Below, piece by piece: positions 1 to 6,666 of a DNA stretch of 7,941 nucleotides; the stretch's first letter is position 1, and the number at the start of each line of letters is the position of its first letter. The stretch is taken from contig MIDO01000017.1 in NCBI GenBank assembly GCA_001831055.1, forward strand, positions 1 to 7,941, in the 5' to 3' direction. The DNA comes from Verrucomicrobia bacterium GWC2_42_7. Lineage in GTDB: Bacteria > Verrucomicrobiota > Verrucomicrobiia > Opitutales > GWC2-42-7-A. Below the pieces are notes generated by a model. The model was not told the origin of the DNA. It made no database searches and saw only the letters and a list, made by a program, of their open reading frames with translations. Made by a program: the position numbers and the translations under genes.

Positions 1-312
1 CATAAAGTCTTCCAATAGAAGGTCAGCTAATTGACTGTCTTTATCGAGCCTGTAGGCATCAACGTGTATTAAATTACATCTAACCCCTTGATAATAATTA
101 AAAATGTTGTAAGAAGGACTTGTTATGGGTTGGGTGATCCCGCAGCTTTCGGCTAACCCCCGAACAAAAGTTGTTTTTCCTGTACCTAGATCCCCATCAA
201 GCAAGATAGTTTGGTTTCCTTCTAGGGACTCTCCCAAACGGTAAGCGATGCTCTTTGTTTCTTCTGCACTATGAGAAAGAATTCCTATTTTTAGTTGCTC
301 TAATGCGTTCAT
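1..312 (-). CDS. tsaE: TsaE (YjeE), tRNA t6A biosynthesis ATPase, C-terminus cut off by the window edge
   Basis: Reading from the ATG at 310-312 towards base 1 gives 104 open codons with no stop, so the C-terminus lies outside the window. The protein begins MNALEQLKIG and carries a Walker A P-loop GDLGTGKTTF at residues 40-49, followed by the family motif TSPSYNIFNYY (about 64-74) and a LIHVDAYRL segment. This combination is typical of TsaE, the small P-loop ATPase that works with TsaB and TsaD to make N6-threonylcarbamoyladenosine at position 37 of ANN-decoding tRNAs in the cytoplasm. Full-length family members have roughly 140-160 residues, so about two thirds is present. No clear Shine-Dalgarno sequence precedes the start. 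The upstream neighbour on the same strand is the CPBP protease gene, 40 bp away, so the two may share a transcript. Family assignment is secure; the missing end cannot be assessed. Confidence 0.93.
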   Translation of the reverse strand, partial: MNALEQLKIGILSHSAEETKSIAYRLGESLEGNQTILLDGDLGTGKTTFVRGLAESCGITQPITSPSYNIFNYYQGVRCNLIHVDAYRLDKDSQLADLLLEDFM

Positions 313-351
313 TGTAAAAATGCTTTATGAACAATACAGATCCTATCCAAG

Positions 352-386
352 ATTATCCAAGATTCGACTGCATCACCTTGGATAAT
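352..386. repeat. 10-bp perfect inverted repeat over the protease stop codon
   Basis: ATTATCCAAG (352-361) and CTTGGATAAT (377-386) are perfect complements around a 15-nt loop. The left arm sits in a short tandem repeat, TATCCAAGAT occurring twice from about 344, so it could slip. The stem covers the end and stop codon (353-355) of the CPBP gene. No T-run follows on the minus strand, so it does not look like a classical intrinsic terminator. It may protect the mRNA end or attenuate read-through into tsaE. Confidence 0.45.
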
Positions 387-1225
387 TCAGGATTTAGTAT
401 AAGAAGGAAAATCGTATTGAAATTAAATAGTGCGTGCATAAAAATCGAGATTCGCAGATCTCCTGTTTGTTCATATATCCGGCCTAATGCCATCCCCAAT
501 AAAAACAAAGGCAAAAAGGTTGTTAGACTAAAGTGACCACAGGAGAACAATAAGGAAGAGAGGATCAACGCGAACAATGGGTTTATTTTCCCTTTTAAAA
601 ATCGATAGATGCCTCCACGAAAGAGCAATTCTTCCGTTATTGGCGCAATGACCACAGCGAAAATGAATACGATTACCTTAAAAGTTACACCGTGAATTTC
701 TCCCATTAATTTTATCAGTAATTGTGGACTCTGTTCCACTGGATATCCTATGCGACTCCAGAAGGACATTATTCCAAACCACATTAATAGGCTCACCCAA
801 ACCAGTGGCAGTGTTACGCCTAATTGATAAAAAGCCTGCCTGAAAAGAGTCCACGTCTTTTCCTGAGAAAACAATCCAAGCCGCTTATAAAAATCTTCCT
901 TATTGACGACTAGATAGATAAAAAATGAGCATAAGATAAGTTGAGTAGCAAAGCCTCCAACAACCTCATTCCATCCGTAAAAATTAAAATTCATTCCCAA
1001 TTTAGCCAAAATCCAAACAGCCACATTGGGAACCATAAGCATCAAAAAAAGCACTGCCCACATGAATATTCCAAAATTTAACCAAGAAATACTCCAAGGA
1101 GTCACACATTGTACTTTTTGACGAGACCCTTTAATTAGATAGTGAAAAAAACAACCTGATGCCCATATAAAAACAATTAGCCCATATAACGTCGTCATAT
1201 TTTCTCTATCGATCCTTTGCTCCAT
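353..1225 (-). CDS. CPBP-family (CAAX/Abi type) intramembrane metalloprotease
   Basis: This is a 290-residue polytopic membrane protein. Hydrophobic segments lie at about 11-31, 48-74, 92-107, 132-156, 182-197, 217-229, 236-247 and 258-277. The catalytic signature of the CPBP family (Pfam Rce1-like/Abi) is complete: TEELLFRGG at 197-205 gives the EExxxR motif, FSCGH at 227-231 gives the FxxxH histidine, and HALFN at 264-268 gives HxxxN. These residues build the active site of glutamate-type intramembrane proteases such as Rce1. Bacterial members process or degrade membrane substrates, and several act in bacteriocin immunity; the substrate here cannot be told. The longest reading starts at 1225. 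An internal ATG at 1196-1198 (residue 10), just before the first membrane segment, has an AGAGAAA stretch upstream and may be the true start. The stop is TAA at 353-355. The gene diverges from the GAF gene and precedes tsaE. Confidence 0.88.
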   Translation of the reverse strand: MEQRIDRENMTTLYGLIVFIWASGCFFHYLIKGSRQKVQCVTPWSISWLNFGIFMWAVLFLMLMVPNVAVWILAKLGMNFNFYGWNEVVGGFATQLILCSFFIYLVVNKEDFYKRLGLFSQEKTWTLFRQAFYQLGVTLPLVWVSLLMWFGIMSFWSRIGYPVEQSPQLLIKLMGEIHGVTFKVIVFIFAVVIAPITEELLFRGGIYRFLKGKINPLFALILSSLLFSCGHFSLTTFLPLFLLGMALGRIYEQTGDLRISIFMHALFNFNTIFLLILNPELSKVMQSNLG

Positions 1226-1416
1226 AAGCTTTGAAACTTATTGATCATTCAAGCGTTGTCAATTATAACGACAGTTGAGTTTTTGCTTCTCTTTTTATTT
1301 TTATGGCAGGCCTCTTCTATTTTTGGCGACTCACGTAATTATCTTTTATCTCAAGACATCTATTATTGTTTTTCAAGCTTGTAAAATAAGAGATAAAGGG
1401 ACTAAAATAGAACCAT
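1226..1416. promoter_or_regulatory. Divergent intergenic region between the protease and GAF genes, with an inverted repeat
   Basis: This 191-bp AT-rich stretch must hold promoters for both outward-facing genes. On the minus strand a perfect TTGACA lies at 1262-1257, but no convincing -10 follows at 16-18 bp; a TATAAT occurs nearby at 1267-1262 without a -35 partner. On the plus strand, TTTATCTC (1345-1352) is complementary to GAGATAAA (1390-1397) across a 37-nt loop. The right arm overlaps AAAGGG (1395-1400), the only purine-rich stretch before the GAF start, although at about 16 nt from the ATG it is distant for a ribosome site. I see no RNA gene here. Confidence 0.35.
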
Positions 1417-2307
1417 ATGTCTGTTAATTCTTTCATATCAAAAGCATTGAGGCAATCATTGATCCTGAACATAATCTCTCAGTCAGTGCCTTCCAAAGAA
1501 GATGTTGATTCTGTTATTGAATTGACCGCAAGTAAGGTTGTTGACGATTTAAAGGCCCTATCTATGACTCTGTACTTAGTCGAAGAGAAAGAGATAGTGT
1601 TTAAGTTCGTCTATTTTTCTCCAATTTTATGGGCAAATAATGCTTCCTTAGAACAGAAATTTGAAGATAAAAAGCAAAAACTCTTGGCTTTAAGATTGCC
1701 ACTTGAAACAGGGCTTGTAGGCGAAGTCATCGCAACAGGGGAATCCAACTTCTTTTGTCTTGATGAAGATGGCCCAGAAAAGATGTTAGATCTTTCAAAA
1801 AATACAGAATTTGCGGTTACTTCCATGCTTACCGTTGCCTTGAAATCGGATTGCCGTATCATAGGAGCGATTCAAGTACTCAATAAAGAACCTGCTTCAG
1901 ATGGATCTCCACGCGCATTTACTCGAGCAAACCTGATGTGCCTTGAAGAAGTGGGAGGATATACTTCTGCTCTTTTGTTAAGGATGCTGGACTCCAACTA
2001 TAAAATCAACGAGGAAGATGCGGCCCGTTACATTTCCAATTATACCGATACACCACTCGTCACAGATGAATCGGACCTGTCTTTTGATAAAACACTACTT
2101 GCACGCGTGGGTGCCGATATCATACGTACAACAAATGTATTGCCTTATAAGCTTACATCAAAAAATCACGTAGCTGTCTTAATGAAAAATCCATTAGATA
2201 TCACCAACCGTGAAGCCTTTTCCTTAAAAACCTCACTCTCAATAGACGAAGTCTGGGTTGCAAGCGCCTCATTAATGGACACCCTTATAAAAAGATACTG
2301 TCATTGA
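1417..2307 (+). CDS. GAF-domain protein with a C-terminal GspE/PilB N-domain-like (T2SSE_N) module
   Basis: The product has 296 residues with no signal peptide or membrane segment and should be cytoplasmic. Residues about 15-190 read as a GAF domain: a helical start, then LPLETGLVGEVIATGES at 94-110, the TSMLTVALK strand at 135-143 and IIGAIQVLNK at 148-157, which are typical GAF core strands. GAF domains bind small ligands such as cyclic nucleotides or act as redox/dimerisation sensors; no ligand can be assigned. Residues about 210-293 resemble the N-terminal domain of type II secretion/type IV pilus ATPases (T2SSE_N): VLPYKL, HVAVLMKNPLDI and a final VASASLMDTLIKRYC match its conserved pattern. 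The ATPase domain itself is absent, and so is the RLGxx...LxxxQ repeat of c-di-GMP-binding MshEN domains. A regulator or docking partner of a secretion or pilus ATPase is a reasonable inference but unproven. The gene converges on hydA. Confidence 0.75.
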   Translation: MSVNSFISKALRQSLILNIISQSVPSKEDVDSVIELTASKVVDDLKALSMTLYLVEEKEIVFKFVYFSPILWANNASLEQKFEDKKQKLLALRLPLETGLVGEVIATGESNFFCLDEDGPEKMLDLSKNTEFAVTSMLTVALKSDCRIIGAIQVLNKEPASDGSPRAFTRANLMCLEEVGGYTSALLLRMLDSNYKINEEDAARYISNYTDTPLVTDESDLSFDKTLLARVGADIIRTTNVLPYKLTSKNHVAVLMKNPLDITNREAFSLKTSLSIDEVWVASASLMDTLIKRYCH

Positions 2308-2369
2308 AGATAATTTGGATGCCTCTAAACTAACCCCTTCCGAAAAAGGAGGCATAAGTGCAAATCCCA

Positions 2370-2391
2370 CCCCAACACACCCGAAGCTTAA
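2370..2391 (+). repeat. Imperfect 22-bp direct repeat, copy 1
   Basis: The 22 bases here match 2547-2568 at 19 positions, including an identical CGAAGCTTAA core. The copy lies about 60 bp after the GAF stop codon, in the convergent spacer. A similar GTAAGT/ATAAGT sequence precedes each copy, suggesting a somewhat longer degenerate unit. Function unknown. Confidence 0.6.
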
Positions 2392-2457
2392 GAGTTTTTC
2401 TTGAGAAAACAACTCCACCGAAAGATGTTATAATTAATAGCATAGAGAATAGATACG

Positions 2458-2494
2458 AGGAAACCCTTCTTTCTGAGGAGAAGAAGGGCTTCCT
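2458..2494. terminator. Strong hairpin between the convergent GAF and hydA genes, probable bidirectional terminator
   Basis: AGGAAACCCTTCTT (2458-2471) pairs with AAGAAGGGCTTCCT (2481-2494), 13 of 14 positions, with one A-C mismatch and a 9-nt loop. It lies 150 bp past the GAF stop and about 90 bp past the hydA stop, where both convergent transcripts need to end. Neither side has an immediate U-run. On the plus strand a T6 tract follows only at 2515-2520, so release may be factor-dependent. No other comparable stem is present in this spacer. Confidence 0.6.
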
Positions 2495-2546
2495 GACGGT
2501 AAGCATCAGTTCAGTTTTTTGAGAAGACGGAGAAGGTAAGTCCGAT

Positions 2547-2568
2547 GCCCAACGCACTCGAAGCTTAA
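2547..2568 (+). repeat. Imperfect 22-bp direct repeat, copy 2
   Basis: This is the second copy of the repeat at 2370-2391 (19 of 22 identical), ending 15 bp before the hydA stop codon at 2584-2586. The two copies flank the hairpin at 2458-2494, so the repeat-hairpin-repeat order fills most of the convergent spacer. It may mark an old insertion or rearrangement scar; no transposase or terminal inverted repeats are seen. Confidence 0.6.
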
Positions 2569-2583
2569 ACTAACATCTTTATA

Positions 2584-4347
2584 CTATCTTTGATAAATAG
2601 GCCTAGATTGATAATGAGTATGAAGGAGCTCATGCGCCTTTTCGCTGCGCGGAGAGCCCAAGAAATCGGCGTAGATCTTTTTGATTTCTGGGTTGTCGTG
2701 GGAGCAACGAACAGGGCAATTGCGGTCGCATTGGTAAATGCCAGCCATACGTTTTTGACGGAGATTGTCCGTAACCCCATAGGGCTGTCCACCACCACCG
2801 ATGCACCCCCCTGGGCAGGCCATAACCTCAATAAAGTGGTAGGGGGATTCCTTCCCTTGTTGTTTGGCTTCGCGTACTTTGTCGAGGATGTATTCGACAT
2901 TTGCCAATCCATGAGCAACAGCGACTCGTACATTGAAGTTACCTACTCCGATGGTAGCTTCCTTCACTCCATCCAAACCTCTAACAGACTGAATATCAAT
3001 CGCTTCTTTCTCAAGATTTTTACCTGTAATCACATTGTACGCTGTTCTGAGGGCGGCTTCCATAACGCCACCCGTTGTCCCAAAGATAACACCAGCTCCT
3101 GAGTGCTCTCCCAGAATAGAATCTGCTTTTTCTTCAGGGATAGAATCGAAGTCAATACCCGATTGTTTAATCATGCGAGCGAATTCGCGCGTTGTTATAG
3201 AGCAGTCAACGTCGGGATAGCCCGAAGATTTCATTTCCTTACAGCGTTCCAACTCAAATTTTTTGGCTGTGCAGGGCATGATGGACAATTGGAATATTTT
3301 TGCGGGATCGATGTTATTTTTTTGCGCAAAATAGGTTTTGACCATAGCTCCCATCATTTGTTGGGGGGATTTGGCAGAGGAAAAATGATCGATGAAGTCG
3401 GGATGCATCTTTTCCATAAAGTCTGTCCAAGAAGGACAGCAAGATGTTACAAGAGGCAGGCTGCTAGGATTTTTTGTAAAGCGGTCGACAAATTCACTAG
3501 CCTCCTCCATAATCGTGAGGTCAGCAGAGAAGTTTGAATCAAATATGGCTTTAAACCCTAATCGACGCAAAGCAGCGTAGATTTTTTTCGTCAGATCGGT
3601 ACCTGGAGGGAGGCCAAATTCTTCGCCAAGAGAAACACGTACCGCAGGAGCAATTTGAACAGTACAGAACTTTTCGGGATTGTGTAGCGCGTCCCAAACG
3701 GCGGGCACATCATCTTTTTCAACAATGGCACCCGTTGGGCAATGCGCGGCACATTGTCCGCATCGGATACAAGGGGACTCTGCTAAAGAAATATCTCCGC
3801 AGGGCGCCATCTTGGTATTGATGCCGCGATGAAGGAAAGAAAGAGCCCAAACGTTTTGGATTTCCTGACAGACTTGAACACAGCGTCCGCACTTGATGCA
3901 TTTCCGGGCATCAATAATAATAGATCCCGTAGAAGCATCTTTGGGCAGATCTGGCACATAACGTTTGATTTTATCGTCTCGGATACCAAATTCCGCAGAG
4001 AGTCGTTGGAGTTCGCAATTTGTATTACGTCCGCAAGTTAAGCACTCATCGGGGTGGTTTGAGAGGATGAGTTCGAGCACGGTCTTGCGTGTTTCCACAA
4101 TTTCGGCATCGTGGGTGGTGATGTCCATTCCATTTTCAAGGGGCGTGGTACATGCACGAAACATCTTTGGACTGCCTTTAACGCGGACAATACAAAGCCC
4201 ACAGCCTCCAGATGGAAGGAGGTCCTGATGTTTACAGAGAGTGGGAATTTTTATATGGACTTTACGAGCGGCCTCTAAGATTTTTGTTCCTGCAGGGACT
4301 TCTACAGGAGTTCCATTGATGGTTGCTTTGATAATTTCTGTATTCAT
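2584..4347 (-). CDS. hydA: [FeFe] hydrogenase catalytic subunit HydA (CpI-like multi-cluster type)
   Basis: The 587-residue protein reduces protons to H2 or oxidises H2 at an H-cluster. Domains in order: an N-terminal [2Fe-2S] domain (C38, C49, C52, C66); a His/Cys [4Fe-4S] site (H98, C102, C105, C111); a 2[4Fe-4S] ferredoxin domain (C150/153/156/160 and C193/196/199/203); then the H domain. All three H-cluster signatures are intact: TSCCPSW at 301-307 (C303 proton-relay cysteine, C304 ligand), MPCTAKKFE at 357-365 (C359) and MACPGGCIGGGGQP from 509 (C511, C515). The length is close to Clostridium pasteurianus CpI (574). It ends with the small-subunit-like tail (ShDNP, LLHTHY) fused as in bacterial enzymes. 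An odd point is a C540-x3-C544-x3-C548 run in that tail. The ATG at 4347 has AAAGGA 5 nt upstream. It is last in the hydC-hydB-hydA operon. No signal peptide, so cytoplasmic. Confidence 0.97.
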   Translation of the reverse strand: MNTEIIKATINGTPVEVPAGTKILEAARKVHIKIPTLCKHQDLLPSGGCGLCIVRVKGSPKMFRACTTPLENGMDITTHDAEIVETRKTVLELILSNHPDECLTCGRNTNCELQRLSAEFGIRDDKIKRYVPDLPKDASTGSIIIDARKCIKCGRCVQVCQEIQNVWALSFLHRGINTKMAPCGDISLAESPCIRCGQCAAHCPTGAIVEKDDVPAVWDALHNPEKFCTVQIAPAVRVSLGEEFGLPPGTDLTKKIYAALRRLGFKAIFDSNFSADLTIMEEASEFVDRFTKNPSSLPLVTSCCPSWTDFMEKMHPDFIDHFSSAKSPQQMMGAMVKTYFAQKNNIDPAKIFQLSIMPCTAKKFELERCKEMKSSGYPDVDCSITTREFARMIKQSGIDFDSIPEEKADSILGEHSGAGVIFGTTGGVMEAALRTAYNVITGKNLEKEAIDIQSVRGLDGVKEATIGVGNFNVRVAVAHGLANVEYILDKVREAKQQGKESPYHFIEVMACPGGCIGGGGQPYGVTDNLRQKRMAGIYQCDRNCPVRCSHDNPEIKKIYADFLGSPRSEKAHELLHTHYQSRPIYQR

Positions 4348-4352
4348 TATAA

Positions 4353-4358
4353 TCCTTT
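4353..4358 (-). promoter_or_regulatory. Ribosome binding site of hydA overlapping the hydB stop codon
   Basis: On the minus strand AAAGGA lies 5 nt before the hydA ATG and overlaps the TAA stop of hydB (4357-4359). This fixes the hydA start and implies that ribosomes finishing hydB can re-initiate on hydA, helping keep the subunits in equal amounts. Confidence 0.8.
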
Positions 4359-5994
4359 AGCTTTTACCTTTCGACTTTTGACGCGCATATTTGACGCCGC
4401 CTTCGATGTAAGCTTTGTATTCGTCTTCAAAGTTTTTCATTGTAGAGAGGACGGGATTGGGTGCCGTTTGGCCTAACCCACACAGGGATGCTTTTTGCAT
4501 GGCGTGGCAAATCTGCTTCAATTGAGGGAGATCTTCCGGAGTTCCGCGGCCGCGCAGGATGTTTTCTAATATCTGAAGCAGTTGATAACCTCCTATTCTG
4601 CAAGGAGCGCATTTTCCGCAAGACTCATCGACACAGAAACGCAGATAGAATCGGGTGATGTCCACCATGCAGTCATCTTCATCGAGAACAACCATACCTC
4701 CCGAACCCATGATAGAGCCGAGATTCTGAAGATTCTCGTAGCTAATAGGCGTATCAAGGTCTTTTTCTGTAATAAATCCGCCTGAAGGTCCTCCCGTCTG
4801 GACCGCTTTAAATTTCTTACCATTGAGACAGCCACCGCCAATATCGAATACGATCTCTCGGAGCGTTGTTCCCATAGGAACTTCAATTAAGCCGGAATTA
4901 GTCACATGGCCAGTCAACGCGAACACCTTTGTTCCCTTGCTTTTATCGGTCCCTATTGAAGCAAACCAGTCACCACCACGGTTTATGATGGGGGCAACAT
5001 TAGCAAATGTTTCGACGTTATTGATCATCGTGGGCTTCCCCCAAATACCGGAGGTAGTTGGGAAGGGAGGACGTGGGCTAGGACTGCCTCGTTTCCCTTC
5101 AATGGAAGCGATAAGAGCCGTTTCTTCTCCACAAACAAAGGCACCTGCCCCTAGACGGATTTCGATGTCGAAAGAAAATGAAGAACCTAATATGTTCTTA
5201 CCCAACAAATTCTTTTCGCGAGCTTTTTCAATGGCCAATTGAAAGCGCTTGACAGCCAAAGGATATTCGGCACGCACATAGACGAATCCTTGGTCGGACC
5301 CCACCGCATAGCCTGCAATGATCATGCCTTCCAGGATGCGATGCGGATCGGCTTCCATCATACTGCGATCCATGAATGCTCCAGGATCTCCTTCATCTCC
5401 ATTGCAAACAACAAACTTCTTGCCATCTTTGCTAACAGATTTAGCCATCATCCCCCACTTGCGTCCTGTTGGGAAACCTGCACCTCCTCGTCCACGTAGC
5501 CCACTAGTGGAAATGGTATCGATGACCTGCTGAGGATTCATGGAAGTTAGAACCTTCGTCAATGCCGTATAGCCGTCGGCACAAATGTATTCATCAATAG
5601 AACAGGGGTCAATTTCGCCTGCATTTTCAAGAACGATTTTTTTCTGTTTTTTGAAGAAAGGAGTGTCGGTATTGTAAACTTTTTCGTTGTTCTTTATCCC
5701 ATTTAAATTCTCAACGATGCCCTTGACATCAGCTTCTGTAACTTCGTGGTAAAGAGTACCGTCTGGTTCTGAAGAAACAAGAGGGCCTGCAGCACAAAGT
5801 CCACGACAGCCTACACCTTTAACGGTGTATTCTTTTAATCCCTGAGCTTGAATTTCCTTCTGAATTGCAGGAATGAATGTTTCACTTTTCGATGAGAGGC
5901 AACCCGATCCCACACAAACATGTAGGCACTTTTTTACGTTTTTATGGGCAGCTTTTAGAGAATCCCTTAATTGATTTAATTCACTTGGTGTCAT
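4357..5994 (-). CDS. hydB: NuoF-like NADH/FMN subunit of [FeFe] hydrogenase (HydB), lacking the C-terminal ferredoxin domain
   Basis: This 545-residue subunit exchanges electrons between NAD(H) and the hydrogenase through FMN. Residues about 20-100 form a thioredoxin-like [2Fe-2S] domain (C27-x4-C32 and C63-x3-C67). The NuoF core follows: GLRGRGGAGFPTGRKW at 165-180 (FMN/NADH loop), CNGDEGDPGAFMDRS at 197-211, and GAGAFVCGEETAL at about 282-294. A [4Fe-4S] site is formed by C459, C462, C465 and C505. Beta subunits of bifurcating trimers (T. maritima HydB type) continue with a 2[4Fe-4S] domain. Here the chain ends 40 residues after C505 with a lysine-rich tail, and hydA begins 9 bp later, so there is no room for a frameshifted remnant. 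The start ATG at 5994 overlaps the hydC stop (ATGA) and has no Shine-Dalgarno, indicating translational coupling. Complex I NuoF is excluded by the N-terminal [2Fe-2S] domain and the hydA neighbour. Confidence 0.95.
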   Translation of the reverse strand: MTPSELNQLRDSLKAAHKNVKKCLHVCVGSGCLSSKSETFIPAIQKEIQAQGLKEYTVKGVGCRGLCAAGPLVSSEPDGTLYHEVTEADVKGIVENLNGIKNNEKVYNTDTPFFKKQKKIVLENAGEIDPCSIDEYICADGYTALTKVLTSMNPQQVIDTISTSGLRGRGGAGFPTGRKWGMMAKSVSKDGKKFVVCNGDEGDPGAFMDRSMMEADPHRILEGMIIAGYAVGSDQGFVYVRAEYPLAVKRFQLAIEKAREKNLLGKNILGSSFSFDIEIRLGAGAFVCGEETALIASIEGKRGSPSPRPPFPTTSGIWGKPTMINNVETFANVAPIINRGGDWFASIGTDKSKGTKVFALTGHVTNSGLIEVPMGTTLREIVFDIGGGCLNGKKFKAVQTGGPSGGFITEKDLDTPISYENLQNLGSIMGSGGMVVLDEDDCMVDITRFYLRFCVDESCGKCAPCRIGGYQLLQILENILRGRGTPEDLPQLKQICHAMQKASLCGLGQTAPNPVLSTMKNFEDEYKAYIEGGVKYARQKSKGKS

Positions 5995-6488
5995 GACTGC
6001 AACGATTTGACTTTTTCGATAATTTTTTCTGGGGTAGATTTTCCATTAACCTCACCATCAATAACAACGGCTGGTGCCAATCCACAAGCACCTACACAGC
6101 GAACAACGTCAAGATTGAAGAGCCTATCAGCCGTTGTTTCGCCAACATTGAATCCGAGTTGTGTTTTGAGAATCTCAAGAATGGCAGGGGCGCCTTTAAT
6201 ATGACAAGCCGTACCCGTACAAACATGAATACTGTGCTTCCCTTGGGGCTTTAATTTAAAATAATGATAAAAGGTCAAAACTTCATAAATACGAGCAAGT
6301 TTAATGTCTAATGCCTTGCCGATCTCCATCGCCCATTCTCGTGGAACATAACCGATATCTTCTTGGATATCATGGAGAACCATAATGAGGCTACCTTCTA
6401 CGTTCCTCCATTTATCCACATATTTTTGAATATTCTTTCGAATTTCTTCACAGGACATTTGTCCCTGATCTAAGGTTTCGCTTGTCAT
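5991..6488 (-). CDS. hydC: NuoE-like [2Fe-2S] subunit of [FeFe] hydrogenase (HydC)
   Basis: This is the first gene of the operon and encodes the small thioredoxin-fold [2Fe-2S] subunit that partners HydB. Counted from the ATG at 6486-6488 (165 residues), the cluster ligands are C90-x4-C95 (VCTGTAC) and C131-x3-C135 (RCVGACG). Family landmarks include the helical N-terminus, DIGYVPREW, the LTFYHYF motif at about 71-77, and GETTADRLFNLD. The frame stays open to a GTG at 6536, adding 16 residues (MVGEGSDS...) that do not look like the family, and an ATG ten codons downstream has AGGGA close by. I chose 6488 because it is the first ATG and gives the usual length of about 160 residues, but none of the starts has a strong Shine-Dalgarno. 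The TGA stop overlaps the hydB start by 4 bp. No convincing promoter could be placed immediately upstream. Confidence 0.93.
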   Translation of the reverse strand: MTSETLDQGQMSCEEIRKNIQKYVDKWRNVEGSLIMVLHDIQEDIGYVPREWAMEIGKALDIKLARIYEVLTFYHYFKLKPQGKHSIHVCTGTACHIKGAPAILEILKTQLGFNVGETTADRLFNLDVVRCVGACGLAPAVVIDGEVNGKSTPEKIIEKVKSLQS

Positions 6489-6587
6489 GATCGTAAGAAT
6501 TTTCCCAAAAACGCTGTCAGAACCCTCTCCAACCACACATTTCCCAGGCTATTAACTAATTTGAATTACTTTTTTCATTAAAACAAG

Positions 6588-6602
6588 CTCTTTTTGAAGG
6601 AG
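6588..6602 (+). repeat. 15-bp semi-palindromic site, copy 1
   Basis: This site matches 6667-6681 at 13 of 15 positions (shared pattern CTCTYTTTGAARGAG), spaced 79 bp apart. The site is partly self-complementary. It lies upstream of hydC in the divergent spacer and could be half of a paired operator, although chance cannot be excluded for such short motifs. Confidence 0.35.
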
Positions 6603-6609
6603 TGATCAT

Positions 6610-6628
6610 TTTAGCCTTAGTGGCTAAA
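6610..6628. promoter_or_regulatory. 19-bp palindrome, candidate operator or RNA hairpin in the divergent region
   Basis: TTTAGCC (6610-6616) and GGCTAAA (6622-6628) form a perfect 7-bp inverted repeat with a 5-nt centre. The right arm can alternatively pair TGGCT (6621-6625) with AGCCA (6632-6636), giving two mutually exclusive small stems. No T-run follows on either strand, so it is not a terminator. Lying between the divergent hydC and exported-protein genes, it suits a dimeric regulator's binding site, which is inference only. Confidence 0.4.
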
Positions 6629-6666
6629 TTCAGCCAAAAATTAACAAATTCTTCTGCGATGACCGC

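Noticed and set aside
1257..1267. Minus-strand promoter boxes TTGACA and TATAAT upstream of the protease gene
   Set aside because: They overlap each other and neither has a partner at a workable spacing, so no promoter can be called.
2330..2557. A 75-codon minus-strand open frame downstream of hydA
   Set aside because: It spans the hairpin and part of the second direct repeat, has no ribosome site, no recognisable motif and a composition expected of non-coding sequence.
2565..2933. A 122-codon minus-strand frame overlapping the end of hydA
   Set aside because: It is out of frame with hydA, which carries the conserved LLHTHY tail there; no sign of a real overlapping gene or frameshift.
2590..3102. 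A 170-codon plus-strand open frame inside hydA
   Set aside because: It lies entirely antisense to hydA, whose cluster motifs prove the coding frame; the length is a by-product of hydA codon use.
4357..6488. NuoE/NuoF of respiratory complex I
   Set aside because: The next gene has all three H-cluster motifs, HydB carries an extra N-terminal [2Fe-2S] domain, and no other complex I gene is present.
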